DNA of 36,678 bases, from contig PKYI01000010.1 of the NCBI GenBank assembly GCA_003133645.1, positions 638-37,315 on the forward strand, in the 5' to 3' direction. Of this stretch, positions 1 through 8,066 are shown piece after piece (within the stretch, counting starts at the first letter, position 1; the number at the start of each line of letters is the position of its first letter). A model generated the notes under the pieces. That model was not told the origin of the DNA. It worked only from the letters and a program-made list of their open reading frames with translations, and made no database searches. Source of the DNA: Acidobacteriota bacterium. GTDB lineage: Bacteria; Acidobacteriota; Thermoanaerobaculia; Thermoanaerobaculales; Thermoanaerobaculaceae. Made by a program: the position numbers and the translations under genes.

Positions 1-2
1 CC

Positions 3-242
3 GGCCTCTACGGCATCGGCGTCCGCCGCGAGGAGGCGTGGGCGGCGGCGGGGATCGGCGCGGTCTTCCGGCGCACCCGGACGCTGGCCGACGCGGTGAC
101 CCTGGCGATGATCGCGCGCGGGTTCACCGGCGAGGTCCGCCTGTTGCGGCCACCGCGATGGCGTCGCCTGGACTGGCTGGTCGTGACCGCGGCGGCGCTC
201 GCCGCGGTCGCGCTGGTGGCGGCGGACCGGGGGCTCGCGTGA
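3..242 (+). CDS. cbiQ: Energy-coupling-factor transporter membrane subunit, CbiQ-type (3' part only)
   Basis: The window opens inside this gene; the last 79 codons are present and end at a TGA at 240-242. The segment ALAMIARGFTGE resembles the cytoplasmic A-R-G motif region by which CbiQ/EcfT proteins contact their ATPases. It is followed by an arginine-rich stretch and one last hydrophobic helix (VVTAAALAAVALVAA) before the end. The family forms the transmembrane scaffold of group I ECF importers for cobalt or nickel. The stop overlaps the GTG start of the ATPase gene by GTGA, so the two are translationally coupled. The substrate cannot be read from this fragment; the histidine-rich tail of the next gene favours a transition metal. 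Confidence 0.8.
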   Translation, partial: GLYGIGVRREEAWAAAGIGAVFRRTRTLADAVTLAMIARGFTGEVRLLRPPRWRRLDWLVVTAAALAAVALVAADRGLA

Positions 243-1126
243 GCGGGACAGGAGGCGAGACCGTCTTCGCCGTCGCGGACGCGAGTTTCGCCTACCCGGC
301 GCAGACGCCGTGCCTGGAGGGCGTGTCGTTCGCGGTCGCGCGCGGCGAGAGGCTCGCGCTCGTCGGCGCCAACGGCAGCGGCAAGTCGACGCTGCTCCAC
401 CTGCTCGACGGCCTGTACTTCCCGGCCTCCGGCTCGGTGTCGTACCTGGGCCAACTGCTCAGCGAGGCGGCCCTGGAAGCGGCGCCGTTCGGGCCGCGCT
501 TCCGCGCCGACGTCGGCTTTCTCTTCCAGAACTCGGACGCCCAGCTGTTCTGCCCCACCGTCGAGGACGAGCTGGCGTTCGGGCCGCTGCAGATGGGGTG
601 GCGGCAGGACGAGGTCGAGCGCCGGATCGCCGACACGCTCACCATGCTCGAGATCGGGAAGCTGCGCGATCGCGCCCCGGCCAGCCTCTCGGCCGGGGAG
701 AAGAAGCGTGTCGCGCTCGCCTCCCTGCTGGTGCTCGCACCTTCCGTGCTGCTGCTCGACGAGCCCACCGGCGGCCTCGACCCGCGCAGCCAGTCGCTGC
801 TCCTCGAGATCCTCGACGGCTTGCACGGCCGCGGCATCACCCTGATCACGGCAACGCACGACCTCACCTTGTTGCCGCACCTCGCCGACCGCGTCCTGGT
901 GCTCTCGGAGGAGCACCGCCTGGTCGTGGACGGCACGCCCGAAAACGTCCTCGCCGACACCGGCGTGCTGCTCGCCGTCAACCTCATCCACGCCCACGCC
1001 CACCGCCACGGACGGCTGGTCCACAGCCATCCGCACCAGCACGTGGTCGCACACGAGCACGCGCACGACGACGAACCGGGGCACGGCCACGATCGTCTCG
1101 GGGACCGCAAGGAACCGGAGCGGTAG
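239..1126 (+). CDS. cbiO: ECF transporter ATPase, CbiO/NikO-type, with histidine-rich C-terminal tail
   Basis: A 295-residue ABC ATPase that powers uptake through the CbiQ scaffold. Visible motifs: Walker A GANGSGKST (43-51), Q-loop FLFQNSDAQLF (95-105), signature LSAGE (150-154), Walker B LLLDEP (171-176) and H-loop His207. The NSDAQLF form of the Q-loop is characteristic of ECF ATPases. The GTG start at 239 overlaps the cbiQ stop; upstream in-frame starts lie inside cbiQ. After the nucleotide-binding domain there is a tail (251-284) holding 13 histidines, mostly alternating as HxH, plus acidic residues. This is a plausible Ni/Co/Zn-binding appendage and supports a metal substrate. Cobalt versus nickel cannot be decided here. 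Confidence 0.9.
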   Translation: MSGTGGETVFAVADASFAYPAQTPCLEGVSFAVARGERLALVGANGSGKSTLLHLLDGLYFPASGSVSYLGQLLSEAALEAAPFGPRFRADVGFLFQNSDAQLFCPTVEDELAFGPLQMGWRQDEVERRIADTLTMLEIGKLRDRAPASLSAGEKKRVALASLLVLAPSVLLLDEPTGGLDPRSQSLLLEILDGLHGRGITLITATHDLTLLPHLADRVLVLSEEHRLVVDGTPENVLADTGVLLAVNLIHAHAHRHGRLVHSHPHQHVVAHEHAHDDEPGHGHDRLGDRKEPER

Positions 1127-1160
1127 GGCGCCGCGGGTGGATGCCGCCCGGCGACCGCGC

Positions 1161-1166
1161 TACACT
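1161..1166 (+). promoter_or_regulatory. -10 hexamer TACACT for the GMC oxidoreductase gene
   Basis: TACACT lies 7 nt before the ATG at 1174, so a transcript starting at the normal distance would begin at the start codon itself. No Shine-Dalgarno sequence and no clear -35 box are seen. The same geometry recurs at several other genes in this window, which is the main support. Confidence 0.45.
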
Positions 1167-1173
1167 CCAGGCG

Positions 1174-2847
1174 ATGGCTCAGGGGAAGAGGCAGCGGCCG
1201 CCCAGGGGCGCCCCCACCGGGGAGGTCTACGACTTCATCGTCGTGGGTTCGGGCTTCGGCGGTAGCGTGTCCGCCCTGCGCCTGGCCGAGAAGGGCTACC
1301 GCGTCCTCGTGGTCGAGGCCGGCAAGCGCTTCCACGCCGAGGACTTCGGCAAGACCAACTGGAACCTGCGCCGGTACCTTTGGCTGCCCGCACTCGGGTG
1401 CCATGGCATCCAGCGGATCACGCTGCTCAAGGACGTCCTCGTGCTTTCCGGCGCCGGCGTCGGCGGCGGCTCGCTCGTCTACGCCAACACGCTGCTCGCC
1501 CCGCACGACGAGGTGTTCTCGAGCGGCGCCTGGCCGCGAGGGAGCGACTGGAAGGAACGCCTGGCGCCCCATTACGCAACCGCGCGCCGCCTGCTCGGGG
1601 TCGTACGCACGCCGCGGATCTGGGCCGGCGACGAGGCGCTCGCCGCGTTCGCCGCCGAGACCGGGCGCGCCGGCTCGTTCACCCACACCGAGGTCGCCGT
1701 GCTGTTCGGCGAGCGCCCCGGCGAAGACGTCGGTGACCCGTTCTTCGGCGGCGAGGGACCGTCGCGCTCGACGTGCACCACGTGCGGCGGCTGCATGGTA
1801 GGGTGCCGGTTCAACGCCAAGAACACGCTGGACAAGAACTACCTTTTCTTCGCGGAGAAGCTCGGGGCGGAGATCCTGCCCGAGACCACGGTCACACTGA
1901 TCGAGCCCGACGGCGCGGGTGGCTACCTCCTGCACACCCGCCGCTCCACCCGCGCGCTGCGGCGCGGGCGCGGCGCGCTGCGCTCGCGCGGTGTCGTGCT
2001 CGCGGCCGGGGCGCTCGGCACCACCGACCTGCTGCTGCGCTGCCGTGATGCCGGGACCCTTCCAAACCTCGCGCCCGCCCTCGGTCTGCGGGTGCGCACC
2101 AACAGCGAGGTGCTCTGCGGCGCCACCGCGCGGGGCGGCGATGTCGACTACTCCGAGGGGATCGCCATCGCCAGCTCGTTCTACGCCTCCGCCGACACCC
2201 ACCTCGAGGTCGTCCGCTACTCGAAGGGCTCCGACTTCATGTCGTTCCTGGCGACGCTGCAGACCGGCCCCGGCACGCGTCTGACGCGGCCGCTCAAGTG
2301 GATCTGGACGTGCGTTTGCCACCCGCTCGACTTCCTGCACTCGCTGAACCCGTTCGGCTGGGCGCGACGGAGCGTGATCCTGCTCGTGATGCAGACGATC
2401 GAGAACTCGATCCGGCTCGTGCGCCGGCGCCACTGGTACTGGCCGTTCAGCCGCCGCCTCGGCAGCCGGCGCGAACCCGGCCAGCCGCCGATCCCCAGCT
2501 ACATCCCGGTAGCCAACGAGGCCGGCCGCGCCGTGGCGAGGACGATCGGCGGCTATCCGGCAAGCGCGATCAACGAGGCGCTGCTCGACATCCCGTTGAC
2601 GGCCCACATCCTCGGCGGCGCGTGCATGGGCTCGAGCCCCGACAACGGGGTCGTGGACGAGCGCAACCGCGTGTTCGGGCACGCTGGGCTGTGGGTCGTG
2701 GACGGCGCCGCGGTTCCCGCCAACTTGGGCGTCAACCCGAGCCTGACAATCACCGCGATCGCCGAGCACGCGATGAGCGCGATCCCGCCCAAGGACCCCG
2801 CCGCCGGCCTGCGCCCGCTGCCGCCGCAGGCCCGCGCCGCGTCCTGA
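1174..2847 (+). CDS. GMC-family FAD oxidoreductase with a four-cysteine ferredoxin-like motif
   Basis: A 557-residue flavoprotein of the glucose-methanol-choline/cholesterol-oxidase superfamily, expected to oxidise an alcohol or sterol-type substrate. The FAD Rossmann motif GSGFGG (25-30) follows VYDFIVV, with the ribose-binding Glu48 in VVEAG. GAGVGGGS (94-100) is the second flavin segment, and the C-terminus carries the family's HILGGA and NPSLTITA motifs. Cys201, 204, 207 and 211 form CX2CX2CX3C inside a segment reading CGGCMVGC before AKNTLDKNYL, a spacing able to hold an Fe-S cluster. ATG 1174 is chosen because a -10 box sits 7 nt before it; ATG 1141 is an in-frame alternative. The gene converges with the aldehyde dehydrogenase 16 nt downstream. 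Substrate unknown. Confidence 0.85.
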   Translation: MAQGKRQRPPRGAPTGEVYDFIVVGSGFGGSVSALRLAEKGYRVLVVEAGKRFHAEDFGKTNWNLRRYLWLPALGCHGIQRITLLKDVLVLSGAGVGGGSLVYANTLLAPHDEVFSSGAWPRGSDWKERLAPHYATARRLLGVVRTPRIWAGDEALAAFAAETGRAGSFTHTEVAVLFGERPGEDVGDPFFGGEGPSRSTCTTCGGCMVGCRFNAKNTLDKNYLFFAEKLGAEILPETTVTLIEPDGAGGYLLHTRRSTRALRRGRGALRSRGVVLAAGALGTTDLLLRCRDAGTLPNLAPALGLRVRTNSEVLCGATARGGDVDYSEGIAIASSFYASADTHLEVVRYSKGSDFMSFLATLQTGPGTRLTRPLKWIWTCVCHPLDFLHSLNPFGWARRSVILLVMQTIENSIRLVRRRHWYWPFSRRLGSRREPGQPPIPSYIPVANEAGRAVARTIGGYPASAINEALLDIPLTAHILGGACMGSSPDNGVVDERNRVFGHAGLWVVDGAAVPANLGVNPSLTITAIAEHAMSAIPPKDPAAGLRPLPPQARAAS

Positions 2848-2863
2848 CAGCCCGCCCGCGAGA

Positions 2864-4564
2864 TCAGCCCCGGACCGCGGCCGCCAGGATGCCGGCGAGC
2901 TTCAGGAGCGAAGGACGGCCCTCGAACTCCGTCAGGCGCCGGACCATCACGTGGGCGTTGCGGCAGGTCGGAAACCACGGCGGCACCGGCCACACCCGGA
3001 ACGGGCCCCGGATGACGCTTTTCTGCACCCGCGAGAACATCGGCGTGTTGTGCACCCCGCCGATCCCCGACCGGACGTCGAAGATGTCGCTCCCCGCGAA
3101 GCCGCCCCACGGTGTGGTGACCGCAGCGAAGCCGGCGGCGGCCCACTGGTTCAGCGAAACCGTGCCGAAGCGCAGGCCCGCAATCGCCCGTTCCACCGCG
3201 TCCGCGACTCTGGCGTCCCGGAGCGAGGCGGGATGGACGATGATGCTGGCGTTGAGCGTGCCCCAGAGCGTGTCGTTGGCAAACGCCACCGCCCGGTCCA
3301 GGAACTCGACGGGATCGGCGGCGTCCAGCGCGGTCTCCGCCATGACGGAGCAGAATGCCTCCTGCGTGAAGCAGATGTCGTCGGAGGCGCCGGGGTCGAG
3401 CCCCGCGGCCAGCACCCAGGGCAACTCGCCTTCGCGGGGGCTGCCGAACCGGTCGGCGGCGGGATGGGCAGCGAGGTAGCTCCGGCAGCGCTCGCCGGCG
3501 CCCGGGTAGTACGCCACGCGCGGCGGAATCCTCCCCAGCAGGTCCCTGATCGCGGCCAGCAGCTTCTCGCGTCCGTCCCAACCGGCGTGCTGCACAATCA
3601 CCCGCGCCGCGTTGCAGTTGAAGCCGGCGTTGTTGACCAGCTGGCCCGCGATGTTGGCGGCGTGGAACGCGAAGTCGCCGGCGCTCCACGGTCCGGGCAC
3701 GACGATCACAGGGCTCACGTTGCCGAGTTCGCTGGTGATGCGCTTCGCGAGCCGCGGACGGCGCTCAGCCTTGCGCCGGGCCCCCTCCTCGCCGGGCCCG
3801 AAGACGATCGCGTCGTGGGTCCGGTCGGAGCCCGTGATGTGGATCTCGTCCACGGCCGCGTGCTGGCAAAGGTAGGCACCCTCGCTCGCGCCGCCGTAGA
3901 CAACGCGGAAGAACCCCGCCGCGACCAGCGCCCGGAACCCCTCCTCGATGATCGGCCCGAGGTAGGCGTTGACCGGGTTCATCTTCAGGATGACGACCTG
4001 CTTCTCGACGAACAGCTTGGAGAGCGCGTCCATGGGCGCGATCGAGGCGACGTTGCCGGCGCCGAGGACCAGCGCCACCTTCCCCCCCGGCGCCGGTTCC
4101 CGGTAGGCAAGCGCTTGCGTTTGGGGCAACGCCTCGGCGGTGACGCCCGGCTCCATCCAGACATCGCCGCTGAAACCGCGGAAGAACACCCGGTCGTACG
4201 CATCGGCCGGGAAGACCCGCACGGCCACCTGCCCGCTCGGGAGCGTCGTTACCCGGCCAGGGAGGTTTGGCCGCCCCCGGCGCGCAATTTCGGAGAGTGC
4301 GCGCTGGAGGAACCTCAGGTCTCGCAGCACGAGGTACGGCCCGCCGAGCCACTCCTCGGCCTCGGTCGGCGTGCCGGGGGTGATCCCCTTCGCCCGCACC
4401 GCCGCCGCCACCCAGTGCTCGGCTACCCGACCGACATCCGCGCGCAACCGTACGATCAGGGCGCACCGCTCGGAGGTGGCGAGGGTGGCCCATTCCCCCT
4501 TGTGGACCGCCAGTTCGGCCAACGTTAGATCGAGTTTCTCTCGCGAGGTCGGCGGCGGCATCAT
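2864..4564 (-). CDS. Aldehyde dehydrogenase superfamily protein
   Basis: A 566-residue NAD(P)-dependent aldehyde dehydrogenase-fold enzyme, somewhat longer than the usual 450-500 residues. The general-base glutamate is seen as Glu279 in ELGNVSP and the nucleophile as Cys317 in NNAGFNCNAA. The nucleotide-binding region includes VALVLGAGNVASIAP and KMNPVNAY. The C-terminal half keeps PWGGFAGSD and an unusual tail with GPFRVWPVPPWFPT. This divergent, long form differs from classical betaine or acetaldehyde enzymes, so the substrate cannot be assigned. It faces the GMC oxidoreductase gene tail to tail. Consecutive alcohol-to-aldehyde-to-acid oxidation is an attractive idea, but the genes are not co-transcribed. 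Start ATGATG at 4564; no strong ribosome site. Confidence 0.85.
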   Translation of the reverse strand: MMPPPTSREKLDLTLAELAVHKGEWATLATSERCALIVRLRADVGRVAEHWVAAAVRAKGITPGTPTEAEEWLGGPYLVLRDLRFLQRALSEIARRGRPNLPGRVTTLPSGQVAVRVFPADAYDRVFFRGFSGDVWMEPGVTAEALPQTQALAYREPAPGGKVALVLGAGNVASIAPMDALSKLFVEKQVVILKMNPVNAYLGPIIEEGFRALVAAGFFRVVYGGASEGAYLCQHAAVDEIHITGSDRTHDAIVFGPGEEGARRKAERRPRLAKRITSELGNVSPVIVVPGPWSAGDFAFHAANIAGQLVNNAGFNCNAARVIVQHAGWDGREKLLAAIRDLLGRIPPRVAYYPGAGERCRSYLAAHPAADRFGSPREGELPWVLAAGLDPGASDDICFTQEAFCSVMAETALDAADPVEFLDRAVAFANDTLWGTLNASIIVHPASLRDARVADAVERAIAGLRFGTVSLNQWAAAGFAAVTTPWGGFAGSDIFDVRSGIGGVHNTPMFSRVQKSVIRGPFRVWPVPPWFPTCRNAHVMVRRLTEFEGRPSLLKLAGILAAAVRG

Positions 4565-4579
4565 CCCGCGTCCCCAGGC

Positions 4580-5449
4580 TCACCTGGCCGGCGGTAGGAC
4601 CGGCGCACTTGCAAGACGGACGTGCAACCAGACGTCGATCGGCGCCGGCATTGCACCGCCGGGCATCCCGCCGCCACGCATTCCGCCGCCGCGCATCCCC
4701 CCACCCATCCCGCCGCGTCCGCCGTACCCGCCACGGCCGCGCCCCATCCCACCCCTGTCGCCAGGCGCGCCTTCCCCCGGCTCGCCGCCGCCCATGTGGA
4801 CCCCACCCCGGGCGCTCGCCTTCGGTCTCTCGGTCGCAAGTCCCAGGGCGATCGTCGCACCAGACGCGGCCCCGACCGCGAGGGGATGCCCCTCGGACGG
4901 TTCCAGGGGGACCCTCATCTCGATGACCATCACGCCCGAATCGTCGCTGAGCGCGGCCTGGACCGGTTCGTCCGGCCCGACCTGCGCCCGTTGCCGGTCG
5001 TCCTTGGTGGGTCCGATGATCTCGAACTCCTTTGCCATGTGGCCGGGGTTGGCCCCACCCGCTTCCTCACCCTCCGGCGGCTCGCCCTGCCCCGGCTGCC
5101 ATCCAGCCCCCCGCGGACCCATGCCGACCGGGTAGTGCACGCCGAACCCCTTTGCGTCCTTCCCCTCGCCGTTGAGCCACACCGTCAGTCCGAGGTGCGC
5201 GAGTTGCCTCTTGACGATCGGGTCGGAGGTCCTGACGCAGAGGTACAGGTAGCGGCCGTCGTTCTGGATCCCAATCACCATTGGCGGATCTCCGAGCGGC
5301 TTGAGCAGCGGCGCCCACCCCCCCGGGGTACCGTCCACGGGAACGGCGGCGGCGGCCCACGCGCTCGCGATCTCGAGGTCCTTGCCGTGCGCGGCGCTTG
5401 CTGCCGCCGCGACCGCCACCGCCATCACGATCGTTCTCGCTCCCCTCAT
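4580..5449 (-). CDS. Secreted glycine-rich protein with a probable DOMON/CBM9-like sensor domain
   Basis: A 289-residue protein with an N-terminal signal peptide (MRGARTIVMAVAVAAAASAAHG). The middle part (VDGTPGGW, then YLYLCVRTSDP and LTVWLNGEGK) resembles secreted proteins with a CBM9/DOMON-like beta-sandwich found in Acidobacteriota and Bacteroidota; this is recognition by pattern only. Residues about 215-265 are an arginine/glycine/methionine-rich run with repeated MRGGG units. It ends in a conserved-looking beta strand, IDVWLHVRLA. ATG 5449 is preferred over upstream in-frame codons because it begins the signal peptide and has GGGGAGGG 7-8 nt before it. It lies just after the aldehyde dehydrogenase in the same direction of reading, 15 nt apart. 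Function unknown. Confidence 0.75.
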   Translation of the reverse strand: MRGARTIVMAVAVAAAASAAHGKDLEIASAWAAAAVPVDGTPGGWAPLLKPLGDPPMVIGIQNDGRYLYLCVRTSDPIVKRQLAHLGLTVWLNGEGKDAKGFGVHYPVGMGPRGAGWQPGQGEPPEGEEAGGANPGHMAKEFEIIGPTKDDRQRAQVGPDEPVQAALSDDSGVMVIEMRVPLEPSEGHPLAVGAASGATIALGLATERPKASARGGVHMGGGEPGEGAPGDRGGMGRGRGGYGGRGGMGGGMRGGGMRGGGMPGGAMPAPIDVWLHVRLASAPVLPPAR

Positions 5450-5550
5450 GGCACACCCTCCCCCACGGCCCAACTCAGCGGCCGACATGACGTTGACGCC
5501 CGCGGCCGCTGCCTGGTTACACCCCTGCGGGTGTCGGGTAGACCGGGGGA

Positions 5551-5952
5551 TCAAGGGGTGTTCTTCACACCGAGGAATTCGGGGAAGTGGCGTCCGATGG
5601 CGGCGACGAAGGTTTCCGGCTCGATCGGCTTCTCGAGGTATTCGTCCACCTGGTACTGCTGCCGCGCCTCCGCCTCCCAGCGGCGACTCTTGAACACCGC
5701 GGTCACGATGAAGATGACGGGCCGGTACTCCGGGGCCGTCGCCCGCAGCTTGGCGATGACCTCGAACCCGGAGACCAAAGGCATGAGCGCGTCGATGATC
5801 GCGAGTTCCGGACGTTGCGCCAGGAGCTGGTCCACGGCCTCGCGCCCGTCCGCCGCCTCGAGCACCTCCAGGCCGTGCTCGCGCAGCAACTCGGCCGTCA
5901 CGACCCGGAAGATCCGGCTGTCGTCCGCGACCAGGGCCCGTCTGAGCGCCAT
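5551..5952 (-). CDS. Single-domain response regulator (CheY-like receiver)
   Basis: A 133-residue stand-alone receiver domain without an output domain. Acidic pocket Asp10-Asp11, phosphoacceptor Asp54 in AIIDALMP, switch Thr84 in IVTAVF and conserved Lys108 in LEKPIEP are all present, so it should be phosphorylated by a histidine kinase. A short loop (KSRRWEAEARQQYQVDEY) after Thr84 is longer than in CheY and fits a subset of soluble regulators. No histidine kinase is encoded within the window, so the partner is elsewhere. AAGGAGG lies 8 nt before the ATG, the best Shine-Dalgarno of this region. It stands about 100 nt upstream of the glycine-rich protein gene, on the same strand. Confidence 0.92.
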   Translation of the reverse strand: MALRRALVADDSRIFRVVTAELLREHGLEVLEAADGREAVDQLLAQRPELAIIDALMPLVSGFEVIAKLRATAPEYRPVIFIVTAVFKSRRWEAEARQQYQVDEYLEKPIEPETFVAAIGRHFPEFLGVKNTP

Positions 5953-6070
5953 CGTGCGCCTCCTTCGAACCGCGTGTTCATGCTACCACCCTCGCAGCGG
6001 CGCGCGGGCGCGGCGACCGCGCGGACAGCCCGTCCCTGCCACCGGCTGGCCAGCGACGCGCGAGTGCGTG

Positions 6071-6076
6071 TATCGT
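6071..6076 (+). promoter_or_regulatory. Possible -10 hexamer TATCGT for the binding-lipoprotein gene
   Basis: TATCGT lies 6 nt before an in-frame GTG at 6083, the same spacing as at the kinase gene and the 30202 gene. A weak -35 (TGGCCA at 6047-6052) lies 18 nt upstream. Transcription from here would give either a leaderless start at 6083 or a 21-nt leader for GTG 6104. Confidence 0.35.
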
Positions 6077-6103
6077 GGATCCGTGCCCGTGGGAGGGGAC
6101 TCA

Positions 6104-7597
6104 GTGGGGCGCACGCTCGGAGTTGCACGAGGGAAACGCACGGGCCGCCGGCGGCTCTCGGCCGCGCTCGTCGTCATCGGTTTCGCGCTCGTGCTGGGCG
6201 GCTGCGCCCGCCGGACATCAAGACCGCTGGTGGTCGCCTTCGGCGACACGCCGGTGGCTCTCGACCCCCACGCCAGCAACCGCAACGTCGCCTGGTCGGT
6301 CCTCTCGAGCTTCTTCGACCCCCTGGTGTCGCTCTCCCCCGAACTGAAACCCCAGTCCGCGCTTGCGGCCAGCTGGGAGCACGACGGCCCTACTCACTGG
6401 CGCTTCCGGCTGCGGCCGGGCGTCGCGTTCTGCAACGGCGAGCCGCTCACGGCGGACGACGTCGTGGCCAGCTTCGAGCGGGCGCGCAGCCTTCCTTCCT
6501 CGGCGGTGTCGCAATATCTCGTGGGCGTGCGGTCGGTCGCCAGGGACGGCGCCTCGGCGGTGGTCATCGAAACCGACGGCGATCAGGCCGACCTTCTCAA
6601 CCGGCTCTCATTCATTCTCGTGATCCGGGCCGCGGACGCCCACCAGGGGTTGATCACCGCGCCGATCGGGACCGGAGCGTATCGCTTTGCCGGCGTGCGC
6701 AAGGACGGCTCGGTGCTCGCCACGGCATGGTCGGGCTGGCATGGGCGCCCCGACTGCCAGAACGTCGTCTTCGAGTTCTGCGGCACAGGCGCCCAGGCGG
6801 CCGGGCGGCTGCTCGCCGGCAAGGCCGATGTCTGCCACCTGATCCCGGACGACTGGATCCCGGAGGTCGCCCGCTCGTCAACCCTCCGCCTGGAGCAGCA
6901 GCCGCGGCTGGCGGTGCAGCTCCTCGCCGTGGACATGCGGGAGGCCCAGGGCGAAGTCCGGCGGGCCCTGGCCGATCCCCGGGTCAGGCGGGCGCTGTTG
7001 CTGGCCCTCGACCGCGGATCGTGGGTGGCCCGCCTGTTCCGGGGGAACGGAACGGTGGCGTCGCAGTACGTCCACCCCGCGGTGTTCGGCTACGACCCGG
7101 CACTCTCACCGCTGCCCTACGACCCCGACGAAGCCCGACGACTGCTCGCCCAGGCGGGGTTCCCCGACGGCTTCAAGGTCAGCCTCGGCTATGACGCCGC
7201 GGGCGCCGCGGTCGCGGACGCGATCGCCTCGGACCTTGCCAAAGTAGGTGTGCTGGTGGAGCTGCGGCCCGGCCAGCGCGGTGCGGCCCTGCTGTACTTC
7301 GCGTGGGCGTGCAGCACCGGCGACGCGTCGGATTTCTTCGAGAGCCTCGTCCGCAACGCCGGCGACCGCGGGTTCGCCGACCCCCGGACCGACGTGCTCC
7401 TCGGCGCCGCGGGGCGCGAGGCCGACCCGGCCAAGCGCCTCGATCTGTTGCAGCAGGCCCAGCGGAGGACGCTCGAGCTGCTGCCGCTCCTGCCCCTGAC
7501 AATCCGCTGGGGAACCAAGGGCGTGTCGCCGCGGGTGGATGTCGTCATCCGCTACGACGAGCGCGAAGACGTAGCCGCCTTCCGCTGGCGCAGGTAG
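6104..7597 (+). CDS. ABC transporter substrate-binding lipoprotein, family 5 (peptide/nickel type)
   Basis: A 497-residue solute-binding protein of the OppA/DppA/NikA family. A lipobox LGGC with Cys34 follows a hydrophobic stretch (VVIGFALVLGG), so it is anchored in the periplasm or on the outer face. Family hallmarks are the early DTPVALDPHASN segment, WRFRLRPGVAFCNGEPLTADDVVASFER and, later, PYDPDEARRLLAQAGFPDGF. GTG 6104 has GGGAGGGG six nt before it; an in-frame GTG at 6083 is the alternative and would be leaderless. No permease or ATPase genes are adjacent, so this is an orphan binding protein. A signalling or scavenging role is possible. Ligand not predictable. Confidence 0.88.
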   Translation: MGRTLGVARGKRTGRRRLSAALVVIGFALVLGGCARRTSRPLVVAFGDTPVALDPHASNRNVAWSVLSSFFDPLVSLSPELKPQSALAASWEHDGPTHWRFRLRPGVAFCNGEPLTADDVVASFERARSLPSSAVSQYLVGVRSVARDGASAVVIETDGDQADLLNRLSFILVIRAADAHQGLITAPIGTGAYRFAGVRKDGSVLATAWSGWHGRPDCQNVVFEFCGTGAQAAGRLLAGKADVCHLIPDDWIPEVARSSTLRLEQQPRLAVQLLAVDMREAQGEVRRALADPRVRRALLLALDRGSWVARLFRGNGTVASQYVHPAVFGYDPALSPLPYDPDEARRLLAQAGFPDGFKVSLGYDAAGAAVADAIASDLAKVGVLVELRPGQRGAALLYFAWACSTGDASDFFESLVRNAGDRGFADPRTDVLLGAAGREADPAKRLDLLQQAQRRTLELLPLLPLTIRWGTKGVSPRVDVVIRYDEREDVAAFRWRR

Positions 7598-7631
7598 CGC
7601 GACGACGCGACGGCGGCCCGAACAAGCACCT

Positions 7632-7952
7632 TCAGCGGGAGCCGGCTGAGCGAGGAGCGGCGGGCGCGGCCCGGCGTTGTGCCTCGGCGTTGCACCTCGT
7701 CGGCACCCATCCGCCACGGATCGTCGTGCTGTCGCAATACGACTTGCCGGTGCTGCCCGGGTTGTTGAGGTACCCGAGGATGCTCGCGCACGTCTCGTCC
7801 TGGGCCGGCACGACCCGGCAGACCCCCGTGAACTGGTCGTTGGTGAAGCAGCACGGCTCGGGCGCCTCGGCGCTCCGGCCGGCTCCGGTTGCGGCCAGCG
7901 CGACGACCGCGACCGCCAACCATCCCCCCGTTCCCCACCGGTGTTTGCGCAT
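7632..7952 (-). CDS. Small secreted six-cysteine protein
   Basis: A 106-residue protein with an N-terminal signal peptide (WLAVAVVALAATGAG). The mature part holds six cysteines (34, 35, 45, 55, 73, 87), including a vicinal CC pair, in a compact segment of about 55 residues with LGYLNNPGSTGKSYC. This suggests a disulfide-stapled exported domain. The last 18 residues are low-complexity Ala/Arg. GGAGGTG lies about 5 nt before the ATG. I do not recognise a named family. It converges with the lipoprotein gene 34 nt away and sits downstream of the kinase gene on the same strand, separated by 114 nt. Confidence 0.7.
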   Translation of the reverse strand: MRKHRWGTGGWLAVAVVALAATGAGRSAEAPEPCCFTNDQFTGVCRVVPAQDETCASILGYLNNPGSTGKSYCDSTTIRGGWVPTRCNAEAQRRAAPAAPRSAGSR

Positions 7953-8066
7953 CCGGCACCTCCAGCACGCCCCGATCGGACTTGTTTCAGCTTACCACTT
8001 GTCGTTCCGGGCGTCCGACATCGAGAAGAACGCCGGTTCGATCAGGGTTTACCCGCAGCGAGGGCC

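Noticed and set aside
292-2769. Long open frame of over 800 codons on the minus strand across cbiO and the GMC gene
   Set aside because: It is antisense to two clear genes, rich in Arg, Ala and Gly, and has no family motif; GC-rich codon use creates such open frames.
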